Below are positions 45,585-53,521 of a stretch of 64,000 nt of DNA, piece after piece. The DNA lies in the NCBI RefSeq assembly GCF_900129195.1, contig NZ_FQUY01000012.1:1-64000 (forward strand), read 5' to 3'. Position 1 is the first letter of the stretch. Every line of letters begins with the position of its first letter. This DNA is from Desulforamulus putei DSM 12395 (lineage in GTDB: Bacteria; Bacillota; Desulfotomaculia; Desulfotomaculales; Desulfotomaculaceae). The translations under genes were made by a program, and so were the position numbers. The notes beneath the pieces were generated by a model. The model ran no database searches, was not told the origin of the DNA, and saw only the letters and a list, made by a program, of their open reading frames with translations.

Positions 45585-46428
45585 GGCCCCAGGTGTCCTG
45601 TATCTCTGCGCCACCCCCATTGGCAATTTGGAAGATATCACCCTCCGGGCGTTACGGGTCCTGAAAGAAGCAGATTGTATCGCAGCAGAGGATACCCGCC
45701 ACACCAGAAAGCTGTTAAGCCATTACGAAATTCACACGCCCTTGGTCAGCTACCACTCCCACAGCAGCGAGAGTAAAGAAGAACACCTGATCCACCGCTT
45801 GCTGCAGGGGGAAAACATCGCCCTGGTTTCGGATGCCGGCATGCCGGGGATTTCGGACCCGGGCGCTGATCTGGTACGCCAGGCCCTGCAGCATGGCATT
45901 GAAGTGATTCCCGTTCCCGGCCCCTCCGCCGCTATCGCGGCCCTGGTGGCTTCCGGGCTGCCCACCCATAAATTTGTTTTTGAAGGGTTCCTTTCCAACC
46001 AGCGTAAAACCCGGCGCAAGCAACTCCAGGCCCTGCGGTGGGAACAACGGACCATGGTGTTTTACGAATCCCCCCACCGGCTGGCGGATACCTTGAGGGA
46101 CATGCTGGCGGAATGGGGCGACCGGCCCTGCACGGTGGCCCGGGAACTGACCAAACTCCATGAAGAATTTAAACGGGGCACCCTCTCGGAACTGGTGGAA
46201 TATTACAACGAAAACCGCCCCAAAGGGGAGATCACCTTAATCGTGGGGGGGCTGCCTCAAGAAGAAGCAGCAGCCCGGCAGCAGGAAAAATGGGCAGACC
46301 TTTCTTTAACAGAACACGTGGCAGCCCTAGTGGCACAGGGAGTTGAAAAGAAAGAAGCCATCAAACAGGTGGCCCGGCTGAGGGGAATTTCCAAAAGAGA
46401 GGTTTACGCGGCGGTACATGAGGCTTAA
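45574..46428 (+). CDS. rsmI: 16S rRNA (cytidine(1402)-2'-O)-methyltransferase
   Basis: RsmI methylates C1402 of 16S rRNA at the ribose, in the decoding centre. The 284-residue SAM-dependent methyltransferase has LCATPIGNLEDITLRAL, AAEDTRHTRKLL, VSDAGMPGISDPG and PVPGPSA, as usual. AGAGGAG precedes ATG 45574 (or GTG 45571). The Bacillus genes between yabA and rsmI (trmN6 and the GIY-YIG gene) are absent here. Confidence 0.96.
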   Translation: MERKAPGVLYLCATPIGNLEDITLRALRVLKEADCIAAEDTRHTRKLLSHYEIHTPLVSYHSHSSESKEEHLIHRLLQGENIALVSDAGMPGISDPGADLVRQALQHGIEVIPVPGPSAAIAALVASGLPTHKFVFEGFLSNQRKTRRKQLQALRWEQRTMVFYESPHRLADTLRDMLAEWGDRPCTVARELTKLHEEFKRGTLSELVEYYNENRPKGEITLIVGGLPQEEAAARQQEKWADLSLTEHVAALVAQGVEKKEAIKQVARLRGISKREVYAAVHEA

Positions 46429-46535
46429 GGGTATTCCTTTGGGGTCTGGCTATCAGCCGTCAGCTTTTTAACTGTTAGAATCAAGCGATACTCGCTTGAC
46501 AAGAGCCATAACCCATAATTGGCTGATGGCTGGAA
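46429..46535. repeat. Dispersed intergenic repeat copy
   Basis: GGGTATTCCTTTGGGGTCTG followed by GCTATCAGCCGTCAGC runs into AT-rich sequence and ends with ATTGGCTGATGGCTGG, facing the first part. It lies between rsmI and abrB, which converge. Confidence 0.65.
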
Positions 46536-46550
46536 CCATGACTTTACAGA

Positions 46551-46594
46551 AAAATAAAAAGCGAGAGACCTTCCAGTCCCTCACTTTTATATAC
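46551..46594. terminator. Terminator between rsmI and abrB
   Basis: AAAAAGCGAGAGAC pairs imperfectly with GTCCCTCACTTTTA. It is A-rich before and T-rich after, so it can serve both convergent genes. Confidence 0.65.
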
Positions 46595-46597
46595 CCA

Positions 46598-46858
46598 CTA
46601 TACAACTTCTTTAGTTATATTTTCTGCCATGGCAGTGGCGCACTCGCGGCAGACCATTTTGCCTTTGTAATGCTGTACGTCCGAGGCGTTACCGCAGAAA
46701 ACACAAGCTGGTTCATATTTGCGCAAAATAATTTTTTCATTGTCAACGTAAATTTCCAGGGCGTCTTTCTCATCTATGCCCAGTGTGCGGCGCAACTCAA
46801 TCGGAATAACCACCCGACCCAGCTCGTCCACCTTGCGAACAATACCTGTGGATTTCAA
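46598..46858 (-). CDS. abrB: AbrB/SpoVT family transition-state regulator with C-terminal zinc ribbon-like end
   Basis: The 86-residue protein has the AbrB DNA-binding swapped-hairpin barrel (STGIVRKVDELGRVVIPIELRRTLGI, written here in part) followed by a C-terminal part with two CxxC pairs (CVFCGN and CREC) that probably bind zinc. AbrB represses post-exponential genes. The TTG at 46858 follows GGGGAGGG by 7 bases and gives the family start LKSTGIVRK; an ATG 18 bases upstream lacks a ribosome site. Its position between rsmI and metG matches Bacillus. Confidence 0.93.
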   Translation of the reverse strand: MKSTGIVRKVDELGRVVIPIELRRTLGIDEKDALEIYVDNEKIILRKYEPACVFCGNASDVQHYKGKMVCRECATAMAENITKEVV

Positions 46859-47002
46859 TCCGCTTTCCCTCCCCATCTTTTACATTCGACAATATACCAG
46901 AATTTACTACAACTAATCATACCAGTCATACCCGTTACAATCAATATTTTACTTTTATTTTTTGTAATAAAATGGTATAAATACCACAGGGACAGGGGAA
47001 AC

Positions 47003-47031
47003 TTGACATGGCAGTTTTTGTTGGTTAAAAT
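47003..47031 (+). promoter_or_regulatory. Promoter of the metG T-box transcript
   Basis: TTGACA and TAAAAT are 17 bases apart, identical in both boxes and spacing to the serine T-box promoter at 4803. Confidence 0.75.
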
Positions 47032-47037
47032 CGAGAT

Positions 47038-47300
47038 TGTTAAAGGCGATAATGGGGATGAGTAAGTCGGGGGACCCTTACAGAGAGCGGGGGGAGGTGC
47101 AAGCCCGCAGGGAAAACCGGTTGAACATGGCCCCGGAGCTGCCGGTTTGAAAGTCGCCAGTAGGGCCGGACGGTGGAGCACCGTTATTTGCTTGTTTAGT
47201 GCAGTTAATGCGCTACTGAGACTGCCCCCGTAAGGTGGCAGTGAATCAGGGTGGTACCGCGGGTTCATACCCCGCCCCTGCAAAGGGGCGGGGTTTTTGT
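47038..47300 (+). promoter_or_regulatory. T-box leader, tRNA-Met responsive
   Basis: The leader has stem I strings (AGAGAGCGGGGGGAGGTGCAA), the specifier region TTGAACATGGCCCCGGAG with codon AUG, the T-box AGGGTGGTACCGCG (47248-47261) and a GC-rich terminator (CCCCGCCCC pairing with GGGGCGGGG, 47270-47293, then TTTTT). Uncharged tRNA-Met should turn metG on. Confidence 0.94.
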
Positions 47301-47339
47301 TTATCTCTTTATATTATTTCATGAAGGGAAGGGAACGCT

Positions 47340-48890
47340 TTGACAAAACCTGGTTTTTACATCACCACACCCATTTATTATCCCAGCGACAACCTGCATA
47401 TCGGCCATGCCTATACCACCGTGGCAGCGGATGCCATCGCCCGCTACAAGCGGCTCACCGGACATGATGTCTGGTTTCTCACCGGCTCGGATGAACACGG
47501 GCAAAAAATTGAGCGGGCGGCCAGGGCCAAAAACCAAACCCCCAAGGAATACGTGGATCATATTGTGGCTGGCTTTAAAAGGCTGTGGGAGCGGCTGGAT
47601 GTCAGTTACAACGACTTTATCCGCACCACCGATGAACGTCACCGCAAGGTGGTACAACAGTTTTTCCAGCAGCTCTATAACCAGGGGGATATCTATAAGT
47701 CCGAGTACGAGGGCTGGTACTGCACTCCCTGCGAAACCTTCTTTACCGAATACCAGCTGGTGGAAGGCAAATGCCCGGACTGCCGGCGGGATGTGGAAAA
47801 GGTACGGGAGGAAAGTTACTTCTTCCGTATGTCCAAATATGCCGATCGCTGGTTGAAGTTCATCGAAGAAAACCCGGACTTTATTCAACCGGTTTCCCGC
47901 CGTAACGAGATGGTCAGCTTTGTCAAACAGGGACTGGAAGATCTCTGCGTTTCCAGAACCACCTTTGACTGGGGGATACCTGTTCCCTTTGACCCCAGGC
48001 ATGTGGTCTATGTCTGGGTGGACGCCTTGACCAACTATATTTCCGCCCTGGGCTACGGCACAGAGGATGACAGTCTCTACCGGAAATTCTGGCCCGCCGA
48101 TATCCACCTGGTTGGGAAGGACATTGTGCGCTTCCATACCATCATCTGGCCCATTATGCTGATGGCCTTGGGCCTGCCCCTGCCCAAAAAGGTGATCGGC
48201 CATGGCTGGCTGTTGCTGGACAGCGGCAAGATGTCCAAATCCAAGGGCAATGTGGTGGACCCCCATGTGCTGGTGGATAAATATGGGGTGGATGCCGTGC
48301 GGTATTTCCTGCTGCGGGAACTGCCCTTTGGCTCCGACGGCCTTTACTCCGAAGAGGCCCTGGTAAAGCGCATTAATATGGATCTGGCCAACGATTACGG
48401 CAACCTGCTGTCCCGCTCCGCCACCATGGTGGAAAAATACCGGCAGGGCGTCCTGCAGGCCCCCGGCGCCCCCGAAGGACCGGACGCCGAACTGATTGAT
48501 CTGGCCACTGAAACTCCCAGGCTGGTGGCAGAATACATGGACAGAAGCGAGATTTCCAACGCCCTGGCGGCCATCTGGCAAATGGTGGGCCGGGCCAACA
48601 AGTACCTGGAAGAAACCGCTCCCTGGACCCTGGCCAAAAACGGTCAGACCGAAAGACTAAACACCGTTCTATACAACGTGGCTGAAGTAATCCGTTTTGC
48701 CACCATCATGGCCTCTCCTTTTATGCCCAACCTGCCCGGTCGTGTCTGGCCCCAGCTGGGTATTGCAGACAAACCGGAACTGCACACCTGGGACAGTCTC
48801 CGCTGGGGCAAACTGCCTGCCGGAACCACCGTGAAACGGGGCGAAGTGCTGTTCCCCAGGATTGACCTGAAGTTGCTGGAGCAGGCCTAA
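47340..48890 (+). CDS. metG: Methionyl-tRNA synthetase (short form)
   Basis: MetG charges both initiator and elongator tRNA-Met. The 516-residue class I synthetase has HIGH at 20-23, a zinc knuckle (CTPCETFF and CPDC, about 127-147) and KMSKSKGNVVDP (about 297). It lacks the C-terminal EMAPII-like tRNA-binding domain found in longer forms of about 650 residues. The TTG at 47340 follows GAAGGGAAGGG. It is controlled by the T-box just upstream. Confidence 0.96.
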   Translation: MTKPGFYITTPIYYPSDNLHIGHAYTTVAADAIARYKRLTGHDVWFLTGSDEHGQKIERAARAKNQTPKEYVDHIVAGFKRLWERLDVSYNDFIRTTDERHRKVVQQFFQQLYNQGDIYKSEYEGWYCTPCETFFTEYQLVEGKCPDCRRDVEKVREESYFFRMSKYADRWLKFIEENPDFIQPVSRRNEMVSFVKQGLEDLCVSRTTFDWGIPVPFDPRHVVYVWVDALTNYISALGYGTEDDSLYRKFWPADIHLVGKDIVRFHTIIWPIMLMALGLPLPKKVIGHGWLLLDSGKMSKSKGNVVDPHVLVDKYGVDAVRYFLLRELPFGSDGLYSEEALVKRINMDLANDYGNLLSRSATMVEKYRQGVLQAPGAPEGPDAELIDLATETPRLVAEYMDRSEISNALAAIWQMVGRANKYLEETAPWTLAKNGQTERLNTVLYNVAEVIRFATIMASPFMPNLPGRVWPQLGIADKPELHTWDSLRWGKLPAGTTVKRGEVLFPRIDLKLLEQA

Positions 48891-48951
48891 AGGTGCTGCT
48901 TAGGAGTGCATATATGAAGAGTGCCACCACCGACCCAACAGGAGGTCTACC

Positions 48952-49725
48952 ATGCTGATTGACTCCCATGCCCACCTTAACAACGAACGTTTCAACGAAG
49001 ACCGCGCCGACGTCATTGCCCGCTGCGGCCGGGAACTGACTGCCCTCATCAACGTGGGCTATGACCTGGCGTCCTCCCGCCGGTCCATTGATCTAGCAGA
49101 AAAATACCCCTTCATTTATGCAGCCGTCGGCGTCCACCCCCACGACGCCAAGGATGTGCCGGAGGACTATTTACAGCAACTGAAGGAGATGGCTGCCCAC
49201 CCAAAAGTGGTGGCCGTCGGCGAAATCGGCCTGGACTACTACTACGACCTGTCACCCAGAGACGTTCAGCAGAAAGTCTTCCGGGAGCAACTGCTGCTGG
49301 CCAGGGAACTGAAGCTCCCCTTTATCATCCACAACCGGGACGCCCACGGGGATATCCTGCAGGTACTGCGGGAAGAGGCCCCCTACCCGGCCTCGGGGGT
49401 CATGCACTGTTTCTCCGGCAGTTGGGAAGTGGCCCGGGAATGTATCAAACTGGGACTGTACATTTCCCTGGCCGGACCTGTTACCTTTGCCAATGCCGGC
49501 AAGCTAAAGGACATAGCCGTTAAAATTCCCCTGGACCGACTGCTGGTGGAAACAGACTGCCCCTATTTAACCCCCGTACCGCACCGGGGCAAGCGTAACG
49601 AACCGGCCTACGTACGCCATGTGGTGGAACATATTGCCCAGCTACGAGAAATGAATCCCGAAGAACTGGCACACCTCACCGCCGCCAATACCATTACCTT
49701 GTTCCACCTACCCATCAAAAACTAG
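48952..49725 (+). CDS. tatD: TatD family metal-dependent hydrolase
   Basis: The 257-residue TIM-barrel DNase-like hydrolase has metal ligands in DSHAHLN, GEIGLDYYYD (Glu), IIHNRDAHGD, VMHCFSGS and ETDCPYLTPVPHRGKRNEP. TatD proteins show 3'-5' exonuclease or DNase activity. AGGAGG lies before the ATG. The gene follows metG after 61 bases, as yabD follows metS in Bacillus. Confidence 0.94.
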   Translation: MLIDSHAHLNNERFNEDRADVIARCGRELTALINVGYDLASSRRSIDLAEKYPFIYAAVGVHPHDAKDVPEDYLQQLKEMAAHPKVVAVGEIGLDYYYDLSPRDVQQKVFREQLLLARELKLPFIIHNRDAHGDILQVLREEAPYPASGVMHCFSGSWEVARECIKLGLYISLAGPVTFANAGKLKDIAVKIPLDRLLVETDCPYLTPVPHRGKRNEPAYVRHVVEHIAQLREMNPEELAHLTAANTITLFHLPIKN

Positions 49726-49727
49726 TC

Positions 49728-49806
49728 GAATTCAAGTCAGGGACGGTTCTTGACTTGAATTCAAAATTCTGGAATTCAAGTCAAGAACCGTCCCCGACTT
49801 GAATTG
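49728..49806. repeat. Long near-perfect inverted repeat with GGGACGGTTCT core
   Basis: The left arm reads GAATTCAAGTC-A-GGGACGGTTCT-TGACTTGAATTC and the right arm is its reverse complement with one change, around a 9-base AAAATTCTG centre. The arms are themselves built from the palindrome-like AATTCAAGTC...GACTTGAATT. It can fold into a very stable hairpin between tatD and cobO. The GGGACGGTTCT core recurs as GAACCGTCCCC at 50526 and 50552. Confidence 0.85.
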
Positions 49807-49827
49807 AGTGGAAATGGGGGAGTTTTT

Positions 49828-50358
49828 TTGGAGAAGGAAAAAGGATTGGTTCTGGTTTTTACCGGGAACGGCAAGGGGAAAACCACCGCCGCCCTGGGGC
49901 TGGCCCTGCGGTCTTGGGGCCATGGCAGGAATGTCTTGATGCTGCAGTTTATCAAGGGCCGGCAGTGCGGGGAGCACTTGGCGGCGCAGTGCATGCAGCC
50001 GGGATTTGAAATCCGGCCCCTGGGGCTGGGGTTTATCAACTTGCACAACCCGGTAGATGTGGCCCGTCAGCAGCAGGCTGCCCGGCAAGCGCTACAACAA
50101 GCGGAAGACGCCATGCTGTCCGGGCAATACCAACTGCTGATCCTGGATGAAATCCTGTACGCTCTTAAATATGGGCTTCTTGAACTACCGGCCGTGCTGA
50201 CATTGATGGACAAAAGACCGGAAGCCCTGCACCTGGTGCTCACCGGCCGGGACGCCCCACCGGAAATCATGAACCGGGCCCATCTGGTCACCGAAATGAA
50301 GGAAATCAAACACCCCTACCAACAGGGAATCCCTGCCCAGAAGGGGATTGAGTATTAG
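49828..50358 (+). CDS. cobO: Cob(I)yrinic acid a,c-diamide adenosyltransferase
   Basis: The 176-residue protein matches the CobA/CobO/BtuR type corrinoid adenosyltransferase: P-loop FTGNGKGKTTAALGLALR (about 11-28), MLQFIKG, LLILDEILYALKYGLL and LTGRDAPPEIMNRAHLVTEM. It transfers the adenosyl group of ATP to Co(I) corrinoids. No other cobalamin genes are nearby, so it may serve corrinoid salvage. The TTG at 49828 follows GGGGGAG by about 6 bases. Confidence 0.93.
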   Translation: MEKEKGLVLVFTGNGKGKTTAALGLALRSWGHGRNVLMLQFIKGRQCGEHLAAQCMQPGFEIRPLGLGFINLHNPVDVARQQQAARQALQQAEDAMLSGQYQLLILDEILYALKYGLLELPAVLTLMDKRPEALHLVLTGRDAPPEIMNRAHLVTEMKEIKHPYQQGIPAQKGIEY

Positions 50359-50359
50359 A

Positions 50360-50446
50360 CTTAAGGGGATTCCTTTGGGGTCTGGCTGTCGCCTGACGGG
50401 TCAAGCTTACGGGTCTAGTAGTTAGACTAACGGGAATTCCTTTGTA
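50360..50446. repeat. Dispersed intergenic repeat copy after cobO
   Basis: GGGGATTCCTTTGGGGTCTG with GCTGTCGCCTGACGGGTC is followed by GGTCTAGTAGTTAGACTAAC and GGGAATTCCTTTGTAGAGG, a second decayed core. Confidence 0.6.
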
Positions 50447-50471
50447 GAGGTGAAGTGCCAGGTACTTTTTA

Positions 50472-50505
50472 GAAATCCCTGGCAGTGGTTTTCTGCCAGG
50501 GATTT
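50472..50505 (+). terminator. Hairpin after cobO
   Basis: AAATCCCTGGCAG pairs perfectly with CTGCCAGGGATTT across a TGGTTTT loop. The T-run after it is short (CCTC), so termination is likely but not certain. Confidence 0.6.
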
Positions 50506-50518
50506 CCTCGAGCAAAAG

Positions 50519-50575
50519 ACTCAAGAGAACCGTCCCCCTGAGTCCCAAAGAGAACCGTCCCCCTGAGTCCCAAGA
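50519..50575. repeat. Tandem direct repeat of a GAACCGTCCCC unit
   Basis: Two consecutive copies of AGAGAACCGTCCCCCTGAG plus TCCCAA stand directly before the cyclase ribosome site. The core is the reverse complement of the GGGACGGTTCT in the inverted repeat at 49728. Confidence 0.8.
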
Positions 50576-50590
50576 ACAGGAGGTAAAGCC

Positions 50591-51232
50591 ATAAAGATCC
50601 TCGACCTTACCCGCACCATCACCCCGGATATGCCGGTCTATCCCGGCACCAGGCCGCCGGCACTGATTGACGCCTGTGCGTTGGAAAGGGAGGGCTTCCG
50701 GGAAACCGAATTGAGAATGTTTTCCCACACCGGCACTCACATGGACAGTCCTGCGCACCTGTTTGCCGATGGTAAGACCCTGGATCAGTTTCCGGCGGAT
50801 TCCTTTTACGGTCCGGCCTTGGCGGTGGATGTGTCTGCCGTTAAAGGGCGGATTCAGCCCGAGGACTTGCTTCCCCATCAACAGGCGTTGCAGGTCGTTC
50901 AGTTTCTCATCCTTTATACCGGCTGGGAACATTTTTGGGGTCAGCAGGAGTATTTTCAAGGGTTCCCGGTCCTATCCCCGGCGGCGGCCCGCTGGCTAAC
51001 TCAGTTTAATCTCAAGGCCGTAGGGGTGGATGCCATTTCCGTTGATCCTGTGGAAGCGGCCTCCCCGCTGTTCATCCATAAAATTTTCCTTGGCCAAGAG
51101 ATCTTGCTGATAGAAAATCTCTGCAATATCCAACCCTTGATTGGCCGAAACTTTACTCTTTGCTGCCTGCCGTTGAAGACCCGCCGGGCAGACGGCGCAC
51201 CGGCCAGGGCGGTTGCCATTGAACGCGTATAA
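50591..51232 (+). CDS. Cyclase / kynurenine formamidase-like hydrolase, apparent ATA start
   Basis: The 213-residue protein belongs to the metal-dependent cyclase family (PF04199 type) that includes arylformamidases. The metal motif His46-x-GTH(50)-x-Asp52-x-Pro-x-His56 is intact (HTGTHMDSPAH). The substrate is unknown. AGGAGGT (50579-50585) stands 5 bases before an in-frame ATA at 50591 that begins the family-typical KILDLTRTITPDMPVYPG. There is an in-frame stop at 50564 and no ATG, GTG or TTG between. The first canonical start (ATG 50630) lacks a ribosome site and would delete the conserved N-terminal strand. I therefore place the start at ATA. Confidence 0.82.
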   Translation: MKILDLTRTITPDMPVYPGTRPPALIDACALEREGFRETELRMFSHTGTHMDSPAHLFADGKTLDQFPADSFYGPALAVDVSAVKGRIQPEDLLPHQQALQVVQFLILYTGWEHFWGQQEYFQGFPVLSPAAARWLTQFNLKAVGVDAISVDPVEAASPLFIHKIFLGQEILLIENLCNIQPLIGRNFTLCCLPLKTRRADGAPARAVAIERV

Positions 51233-51278
51233 AAAGAGGAAGAACCTCAAGGCTTTTTCTGAGGTTCCTCCTCTTTTT
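51231..51278. terminator. Bidirectional terminator between the cyclase and SPOCS genes
   Basis: AAAAAGAGGAAGAACCTCA pairs with TGAGGTTCCTCCTCTTTTT. The A-rich and T-rich arms make it a terminator in both directions. Confidence 0.88.
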
Positions 51279-51284
51279 ATTTTA

Positions 51285-52313
51285 CTAAACACCCACCTGG
51301 CCGAAGGTGACGTCATCAAGCAAGGCGGCGCAGGTATTCCAGGGCTGTGGTGTAAAGGTAAAGCTTACAATGGCGGAAGCAGTGCCTTCGGGAGCGGGCG
51401 TGCCGTTGACCCGGAACTGCCGGTAAGTATCACTGAGCTGCTGGGATGTAATGGTTTGCTGGACGGTACCGGTGGGGTTGCCAGCGGCATCCAGAAACTG
51501 AATCTGCGCCACCAGGGTGAAGTCGCAGGGGTCCCTGGGCACTTCAACGGAGCGGGCCCAGAAGGTCAATTCATAGGCGGTTCCGGGCAGTACATCCGGT
51601 ACATTGCGGGACATGCCGGCAGGCAGGGTCGGGCAACAACCCAGCTGGGCGGCCTGGCCGGTACGGCCGTAAGGGTTGGGGCAGACGTTTACACATTGCC
51701 ACTGGGCGGGGCAGTTGCCAATCCAATCTTCAAAGGTTTCATCCTGAATTCCCAGGGTGGCGGTGGGCTCGCAGCCGTTGGGGAAAACGGAAACAAACAG
51801 TTGAGTCTGTTCAACAATTTTCAGTGTAAAGGATACATCCACCACCTGCTGGATCCTGGTGGGTCGGGGCAAATCAAAGCTGACGTTCACGTCGACATTG
51901 CGAAAATCAATTTCCACGTTCTGGGGTTCCAGCACGATCAGAGGCGGAGACAGGGTGATGGCTTTGGTAAAATCAATGTCTTCGCTCATGTGACGAACAT
52001 GATCATCTTTATCAACATAGAAAATTTGCTTGTGGACGGTGCCGTGAATATTTATTTTACGAATTTCCCTGGGTTGATTGCCGCACTGGGGATCGCCAAA
52101 GTGCACGGTGGCCTTGGGGCTGTTGCAGACCCCCTCCTTGGTAGGGGCGGTAAATACCGGGTCAGCTTCCAGGTCCCGAACCACCACATCGATGTGATCC
52201 ACTTTTTTTACTGCTTCAGGCGGGCAAGTGATGTTTTCAACGGTTACCGACCCAGCCGTTTCACCCACTACCACCGGCAGTTTAACCAGCTGGCAGACAG
52301 TGCCGTTAGGCAT
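51285..52313 (-). CDS. DUF3794 (SPOCS) domain protein with C-terminal lectin-like region
   Basis: The 342-residue protein has an N-terminal DUF3794/SPOCS domain (about 25-130, REIRKINIHGTVHKQIFYVD and HMSEDIDFTKAI are typical). A middle beta-rich part follows (about 130-190), then a C-terminal region (about 195-342) resembling carbohydrate-binding beta-sandwiches (FEDWIGNCPAQW, GTAYELTFWARSVE, LLDDVTFGQVGV). SPOCS domains occur in spore cortex and coat proteins, so a spore-surface role is likely. No signal peptide is seen. The ATG at 52313 follows GAGGAGGT by 8 bases. A long antisense frame on the plus strand here is a shadow. Confidence 0.83.
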   Translation of the reverse strand: MPNGTVCQLVKLPVVVGETAGSVTVENITCPPEAVKKVDHIDVVVRDLEADPVFTAPTKEGVCNSPKATVHFGDPQCGNQPREIRKINIHGTVHKQIFYVDKDDHVRHMSEDIDFTKAITLSPPLIVLEPQNVEIDFRNVDVNVSFDLPRPTRIQQVVDVSFTLKIVEQTQLFVSVFPNGCEPTATLGIQDETFEDWIGNCPAQWQCVNVCPNPYGRTGQAAQLGCCPTLPAGMSRNVPDVLPGTAYELTFWARSVEVPRDPCDFTLVAQIQFLDAAGNPTGTVQQTITSQQLSDTYRQFRVNGTPAPEGTASAIVSFTFTPQPWNTCAALLDDVTFGQVGV

Positions 52314-52535
52314 AAACCAATACCTCCTCATCCTTTGTTTATCCTTTATTTGTGGTCAAGCTCGGCGGGCAAGCATGACCGGGTGGTATATTATATTCAC
52401 TAATTGTCAAAATGAGGCGTGTCCCATTGAATGAATACAGGAATCATGGCCTGCCACTCTTAAAAATGGCATGATTTCCCGCAACCTGAATATATTTGAT
52501 GGTAAGGACTTGCCAAACCAGAGGGGGGAACTACC

Positions 52536-53372
52536 ATCGATATACGGATTTGTTTGATACGGCAGGACAAGGCGTGTCGGCTCCTCTTAGGGGTATTATT
52601 AAGTTTTGCGGCCCTTCTTTTTTACTGCCTCATCTGGGGCAAACACCTGGTGATCTCTGTGGACGGCAGGGAAATCCCACTGCTTCAATTCCGGGGCACG
52701 GTGGCGGATGCATTGGGGAAGGCCGGAGTAACTTTAAGAGAAGCAGATATTGTGGAGCCTTCCCCGGGCTCCCGGGTGGTTGATGACCAGAGGATTAAAA
52801 TATCCCGGGTGACCACCGAGGATATCACCGATCCGCAATTTATTCCCTTCCGGGTGGAGAGAAAAGCGGACCGTACACTGGCTCCCGGCCAACAAAAGGT
52901 AATCCGGTACGGGAGTTACGGATTAAGTCGTAATTATGTCCGGGTCACCTACCAGGATGGTAAGGAAGTAAAACGACAGGTCATGGGCAAAGAGGTGGTC
53001 AGGAAGCCGCAGCCCATGGTGGTGGCCTGTGGCCCCAACTTTGCGGTATCCCGGGGCGGCAAGCTCAGGGGAGCCGTCCGGACCAATTTTACATTGGAAA
53101 AGAGCGGCAAAGTTATGACCGCTGTGTCCACCGCTTATACCCACACCGGCCACCGTATGGCCACGGGGCTTTACCCCTATGAAGGCGTGGTATCCGTAGA
53201 CCCCCGGGTGATTCCCCTGGGTACAAAGCTATATGTCGAAAATTATGGTTATGCCGTTGCTGCGGATACGGGCGGCGGCATAAAAGGCAACCGTATCGAC
53301 GTTTTTTTCAACACCTACCAACAGGCCATAAGCTGGGGTAGGCGCACGGTCAAGGTCCATATCCTTGAATAA
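52536..53372 (+). CDS. YabE-like 3D domain cell-wall protein (DUF348-G5-3D)
   Basis: The 278-residue protein has a membrane anchor or signal helix (about 17-33), a DUF348 repeat (VISVDGREIPLLQFRGTVADAL), a G5 domain (about 95-160) and a C-terminal 3D domain (VSVDPRVIPLGTKLYVENYG, AADTGGGIKGNRIDVFF) with the three conserved aspartates of resuscitation-promoting-factor-like peptidoglycan lytic enzymes. It matches Bacillus YabE, which also follows the metS-tatD pair. GAGGGGG is 8 bases before an in-frame ATC at 52536, while the first canonical start (TTG 52554) has no ribosome site, so AUC initiation is likely here. Confidence 0.88.
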   Translation: MDIRICLIRQDKACRLLLGVLLSFAALLFYCLIWGKHLVISVDGREIPLLQFRGTVADALGKAGVTLREADIVEPSPGSRVVDDQRIKISRVTTEDITDPQFIPFRVERKADRTLAPGQQKVIRYGSYGLSRNYVRVTYQDGKEVKRQVMGKEVVRKPQPMVVACGPNFAVSRGGKLRGAVRTNFTLEKSGKVMTAVSTAYTHTGHRMATGLYPYEGVVSVDPRVIPLGTKLYVENYGYAVAADTGGGIKGNRIDVFFNTYQQAISWGRRTVKVHILE

Positions 53373-53521
53373 TTGTAAAAATCATATCTTCAAAACTGCC
53401 AAAAACCCTGACGTCCCCTGTTGCTCATGGGTGGAATTTGTATGAATTTTTGGGAAGGGTTGCCATGTCCCCTGGGAGAATATGGGTATAAAAGCAATAC
53501 CCTATCCACGAGAGGAGGTTT

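Noticed and set aside
46496-47065. Plus-strand 189-codon frame across abrB
   Set aside because: It covers the antisense of abrB and the T-box promoter; AbrB is clearly the real product.
47319-48581. Minus-strand 420-codon frame inside metG
   Set aside because: It is the shadow of a strongly supported methionyl-tRNA synthetase and has no family-like pattern.
51213-52403. Plus-strand 396-codon frame
   Set aside because: It is the antisense shadow of the SPOCS protein; the minus strand has the domain match, ribosome site and terminators.
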